A DNA stretch of 64,000 nt, taken from positions 66,367,885-66,431,884 of the forward strand of contig NC_091396.1 in NCBI RefSeq assembly GCF_032191515.1, read 5' to 3'. Every line of letters begins with the position of its first letter. Positions within the stretch are counted from its first letter, which is position 1. Positions 53,701-59,700 of the stretch are shown piece by piece. The DNA is from Phaenicophaeus curvirostris. Lineage: Eukaryota; Chordata; Aves; Cuculiformes; Cuculidae. Under the pieces are notes generated by a model. It saw only the letters and a list, made by a program, of their open reading frames with translations, was not told the origin of the DNA and ran no database searches. A program made the translations under genes and the position numbers.

Positions 53701-56700
53701 GTCAGCTGGTGTTAGTGCTTAAGGGAGTCGTAGATAATGTTGAAGGCGGCTACAATTGAGTGTATCACGCACTCAAATTTTGGCAACAAAACTTATTCTT
53801 CTTTTGAGCTTCAACTGCAATTACAAAGAACCATTGTTAAATGTAGGGAGGGTAAGAGATGGCAATGCAACAAAGAACGACAGGAAGAAAATCATCAGAT
53901 GTTCCTCTTGGCAGCTGTGCTTTATGGTCAGCACTGCTGCAGAAACGGCTTTTTGTTGTTGTTGTTAAGAGTCTTGTGGGCAAAAATATCAATAATTTTT
54001 AGGAATACGACACTTATGGTATATAAGCTGCGATGTTCCAAATCCAGACATTTCAAAGTACGTTTCTAGTACCTGAAGGGCCTACGAGAAAGCTGAGGAG
54101 GGACTGTTCACAAAGGCTTGTAGTGATAGGACAAGGGGGGACGGGTATAAACTGGAGAGGGATGGATGTAGACCAGACATAAGGAGGAATTTTTTCATGA
54201 TGAGAGTGGTGAGGCACTGGAACAGGTTGCCCCAAATACTAACGTGTGTCCCTTCACCTTATTACTAACTCGGGAGATTTTGAGGAGCACTAGCAGCGTA
54301 TTTTAGAAATGTAATAAATTCTTCTAATGCCAGATACTGCATGTGTTTGTAAATATATGCTCTGCTTTCTACCTCTCCATAATAAATATTTTCTGTAATT
54401 CAATCTCGTAAGCTGTGTATTGCAAACAACTTCTTTCTAGGAAGTAATAACACTGTGCTGTTATTTACTTTTAGATATGATGAATGGGTGAAAGCTGATC
54501 GGATTATCTGGCCTGTGGACAAAGGAGGACCAAAGAGAAAACAGAAGAAAAAAGCAAAAGTAATGGTTGTTTCAATAAGTTTCTTGTGGTACAATATTTA
54601 CTACCATTGCACTTCCTTTTTTTTTTTTTTCCGATTTAAAACCAGTGATTCAGTCCACAATCTAGTTTTTTATTTAGGATAGAGTGTGGCCAGCAGGTCC
54701 AGGGAGGTTCTTCTCCCTCTGTACTCAGCACTGGTGAGACCGCTCCTCGAATCCTGTGTTCAGTTCTGGGCCCCTCACCACAGGAAGGATGTTGAGGCTC
54801 TGGAGCGAGTCCAGAGAAGAGCAACGAGGCTGGTGAAGGGGCTGGAGAACAGGCCTTATGAGGAACAGCTGAGAGAGCTGGGGGTGTTTATCCTGGAGAA
54901 GAGGAGGCTGAGGAGAGACCTCATTGCTCTCTATAACTACCTGAAAGCAGGTTGTGGAGAGGAGGGAGCTGGGCTCTTCTCCCAAGGGACAGGGGACATG
55001 GCAAGAGGGAATGGCCTCAAGCTCCGCCAGGGGAGGTTCAGGCTGGACATTAGGAAAAAATTTTTCACAGAAAGGGTCATCTGGCATGGGTAGAGGCTGC
55101 CCAGGGAGGGGGTTGGGTCACCTTGCCTGGAGGTGTTTAAGGTGCAGGTGGATGAGGCACTGAGGGACATGGTTTAGTGATTGATAGGAACAGTTGGACT
55201 CGATCCAGCGGATCTTTTCCAACCTGGTGATTCTGTAACTCAAAAAGAAAAAAGATTTGATGATCAGCAGTGAAATGTATTGATAAAAATTCTTTTTTCC
55301 CCTGCAGAATAAAGAAGATTGTGAGAAGGAGGAGAAGAAGGATGAGGAGAAACAAAAATCAAAGCGTGGGCGACCACCTCTGAAATCCACTCTTCCATCA
55401 AACACCTCTTGCAGTTTGCCCAAAACACCCAATAGTGAAGGTAAATCAGGAGCCAGGAGTGCACGGAACAACTTGTCAGATTCCTCACCATTGCCAAATG
55501 GAACAGAAGGTACATCTGGTGCACTCGTGTTCTGGCATGGGAGGTGCATGTGAACAGTGGTTTATAACGCGGTGCATTGATCTGACTGCCTCGGCCAACA
55601 CTGTGCTCTCAGTGGCTTAAGAGTCCTCCTGAACCAGGCAGTTTACAAGCAATACAACAAAACAAATTCTTGGTGGAGGATTCTACTCTATAAAAATTAA
55701 TACTTCTGAGTTTTAGCAGCTCTTTGCAGGCAGATGAGATGTACCTCAGGTATATTTGATTTTGATAGAGGATCAGATGGTGAGTGATCTTGGATCTGTG
55801 TTTGCTTTTGAGTCTTTTTTCAGTATCTTTTTGAAAAGAGGTCTGTTATTTATTTTTTTACCTTTTTTCCTCCTTCCCCCCCCCCCCCGTGAATTGTTTT
55901 GAGGGATTAGTGGAGGTGATCATAGAAGTACTAGGTTAGAGAAGACCCTCAAGATCACAGAGTCCAACTGTACCTGTCCACTACTAAACCAGATCCCTGA
56001 GGACTTCATCTACCTGTCTTTAAACCCCTCCAGAGATGTGGACTCAACAGCATCCTTGGGCAGCCTCTGCCAGTGCCTGAGAATGCTTTCAGTGAAGAAG
56101 TTTCTCCTGGTGTGCAATCTGCACAGTTTGCTCACAGAAGAGCTTTGGCATAGAAAGGACCGTGCGAGTTATTTCATGTTCTGTAGCCAGAGCCTTTCAG
56201 TCCTAATCTTGAACAGACAAAATCTAGTGGTGTAATGATAGTCTTTAAATCCTCAACCTCAGTACTGCATCATCCACCAGAGTTGTTAGCTATATACAAG
56301 TGGCAGCAGTATTTTTAGTATTTCTAAGCCTCTCTGAACAAGAACTGAAGTGAAATCACTGTCTTCTTTTAGTACAGGTCCCTGAATAATCTTCTGGTAA
56401 CTTAATGATGCTTGCTCTGTTTGTAGTGCGTGCTTCATACAAATACCTTAGCAATGGAATGTCCATCTTGTGATGTCTAAGGGTTTGGGGGTTTAATTTT
56501 GGGGTGGGTTTTCTTCTGTTTGGAGATTCATGGGGATGGAACTCTTGTAATAGCAGGTCGGGGAGATAGTATCCACAGGTAGATACCAGATTGTGGGAAT
56601 CCATAATCCTATTCTTTGCTTTTACATGCTGTAATTTGTTATTGGTTTATTTGGGAAATAGTAGTGGTAGAATCATAGAATATCTGAAGTTGAAAGAGAC

Positions 56701-59700
56701 CCGTAATGATCATGGAGACCCAGCTCCCTGCTCCTCGCGGGCCTACATGAACTAGGTCATAGGACTAAGCATCATCCAGATACTCCTTGAGTTTCCAGAG
56801 TGTTTTCACTGTTTTAGTTTCTTAGAAATTTTGAGTAGAACTAAGAACTGTAATAAGTCTGTTGAATCACACAGGGCTTTAAAATGAAATTGTTTCTTGT
56901 AAACCAATGTTAATTCAATAGATGACTGGAAAGAAAAGAAATTATGCTGTAAATGATGATTTACGGTGATGTTTCCTTCTTTTCTGCATTTTTTTTGCAG
57001 ACTCTGGCTCATCTGACAGTGAAGCAGAGGAGTCATCTGAAAAGAATTTGAATGAAGAATTTTCTCCTGAAACTTCAGAACTAGAAAAAAGTGAAAAACT
57101 GCAGGATGAGAAGCTGGATGAAGAAAACCCAAAGATTCCTCATGCGTTGAAAGAAAATGACAGGACTCAAGTACAGCCTTTAGAAACACTGAAATTGGAA
57201 GTTGAAGAAAGTGAACACATTGTTCAGATTTTCGGAAATAAAGCAGAACAAATAGAAGAAATCAAAAAAGAGGCTGAAAAATCACCTAAAGGAAAAGGGA
57301 GAAGGAGCAAGACAAAAGAACCTTGTTTAGAGAACGCAAAGATTTTGCCAGGAAGCCAAGAAGAGGTGGCAAATGAATCTCTCCCAGAACCTGAAAGATT
57401 AGACATGTCTTCCTTGGACTGCAAAGAGATTTCCAGCACTACTGAAAGTGAAACAGAACCTTCTACAAAAGATAAGAAGCTTCTGAAAAGGAAAACTTTG
57501 GAACAGGCATCGCCTGAGAAGAGGAATCGGCGGGAGAGTGAGATGGAAGTGCCCAATATCGTATCTGAAGAGAGGACCAATGAATGTACTGGAGCAGAGG
57601 AATGTAGGGGGCTGAATGCTGAAGAGTCTCTCAGAACTGAAAATGAGGAGATGCCATCTCTGGTGGCGGAGTCGGTTCAGCACGGTCAGGAGCTGAGGAA
57701 TGAGAACTTTGAACGCCCATCTGAGGAAAACGAGAATGTTCCCTTAAAAGATGAGGATGATGCAATGCCTCAGATTGGTCCTGAAACTTTGCTCTGCCAC
57801 GAAGTAGACTTGGATGACTTGGATGAAAAGGAGAAGAGCGGTAGTGAAGATACAATATCAGAAAAGCCAGACCCTAATGCTTCAAATTCAAACCCATCCG
57901 CATTACCCGCTGCCGTCCAACCCAGCTTCTCGGTGGCTTCGCCTCTGACTCTCAGTCAGGACGAGTCGCGTAGTATCAAGAGCGAGAGCGACGTGACTAT
58001 TGAAGTCGACAGCGTGGCAGAAGAGTCTCAGGAAGGTCCCTGTGAAAGCGAGTCTGCTAACGGGTTTGAAGCTAGTACAACATCAAGCAATTGCAGCGTA
58101 GCCACGCAGGAGAGAGAGGTGGGAGAGAAAGGTGAGTGTTTCCTGTGAAAAGCCGTGCCCTGCTGTAACAATTCATATTTCATATTCATATTCCTGCTGT
58201 AACTTGTCATATGTATGGGGTTTCTTCGCTAAAAAGCACAGCTTTGTCTTGTCTTCTGATTTTAAATCCCTTTGCTGCTTATAAAAAAAGCTTGTTAGTC
58301 ACAGAAATGCTTGAGGTGCCTTTTCTTCTTCTCGTTTAGGTCAGAAAAGACCCAGTGACAGCAATAGCGGAACACTGGCAAAAAAACAAAAGCGTACTCC
58401 AAAGCGAACAAGTGCTGCAGCCAAAAATGAAAAGAATGGAACAGGTACATTCCTGGGGAGGGAGAGGAGGAAGGTTCTGCTCTCCTGTAAACATAAGGGC
58501 CCGCTGTTCCTGCTGTTGCCCATTATTTGTGTGGCTGGGACTTCTTCATCAGTGTGTTTGCTATTATTCATCATGAGTATTGGCTATCAACTGGAGAGAA
58601 CTTACCGGCTGTAACTGGGAAATCTCTTGGCTATTTTTAGTTATTTCATTAAGAAGCTGCTTACATGAGCAGTTAGTAAATATTTACCTTTATGCTGATT
58701 TTTGGGGATGTTGGTGGTGAATTTGGGAGAGGGGAGTTTGTTCTGAATAGAAACATCTTTAAAATCTTAGGACAGACGTTTCTCATGGGGGAAAAAGTGC
58801 TTTTATGGAGTTCAGAGAAAATGTTTGATGCTAAAGAATAACTTTTCAGCTAAAGGGATCTCGTGTGTTTTTATTTCAAGTATGCGACATTTTAATATTG
58901 CTGTAGAAATGTGGATTTTTGTGTTTTTGCAGCTCATTTTTGGCCATTGTATCAAATGAGTCAATACATTTAGGCCCTGCGGCAGCATTGTTATAATTTT
59001 TAAGTATCAGACTGAAACATCATTATGTGACATAGAATATTCAGGCATGTTTAACCTGCCTGTTTGAAACTTTACAATTATTCATAGAATCACAAGGTGA
59101 TTTGGGTTGGAATGGGCTTTAAAACCCATCCAGTTCCACCTGCCCTTGCCACGGGCAGGGACACCTCCCACTGGATCAGGCTGCTCAAAGCCCCATCCTG
59201 GTCTTGAACACCTCCAGGGATGGGGCAGCCATAACTTCTGTGGCAACCTGTGCCAGTGCCTCACCACCCTCATCATGAAGAATTGCTTCTTAATTTCTAA
59301 TCTAAATCTCTTGTCTCTCCACTTAAAACCATTCCCCCTCATTCTACTCCTGCACTGCCTGATTGAGAGCCCCTCTCCAGCTTTCTTGTACCCCTTTTCA
59401 GTACTGGAAGGCTGCTATGAGGTCTCTTTTGAAGCCCCCTCTCCCCTCTCCCCTGCAAATTATTGTGGCAATCTAAAATATTTGCATTTATTAGCTTATA
59501 AATTTATTTTACGCATTAAAACTGTTATTTTCTTAGTCGTGTTTCAGAACTGTCTCTTTTGGTGGGTAAGACAATTTGGTAAATATACACAATCGTGTAC
59601 TACCACCCATATTAATACAGTTTAATCTTTAGAAAAGGGATTCTAGTGTCCGCTTTACGTTAGAACCTCAAAACATAGTACTCAAGGTAGTTTATTTGCT

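Noticed and set aside
57224..57683. Antisense frames of 118 and 94 residues opposite exon 20
   Set aside because: Shadows of the acidic coding exon: Glu/Lys-rich codons read backwards give Ser/Phe/Leu-rich frames without stops.
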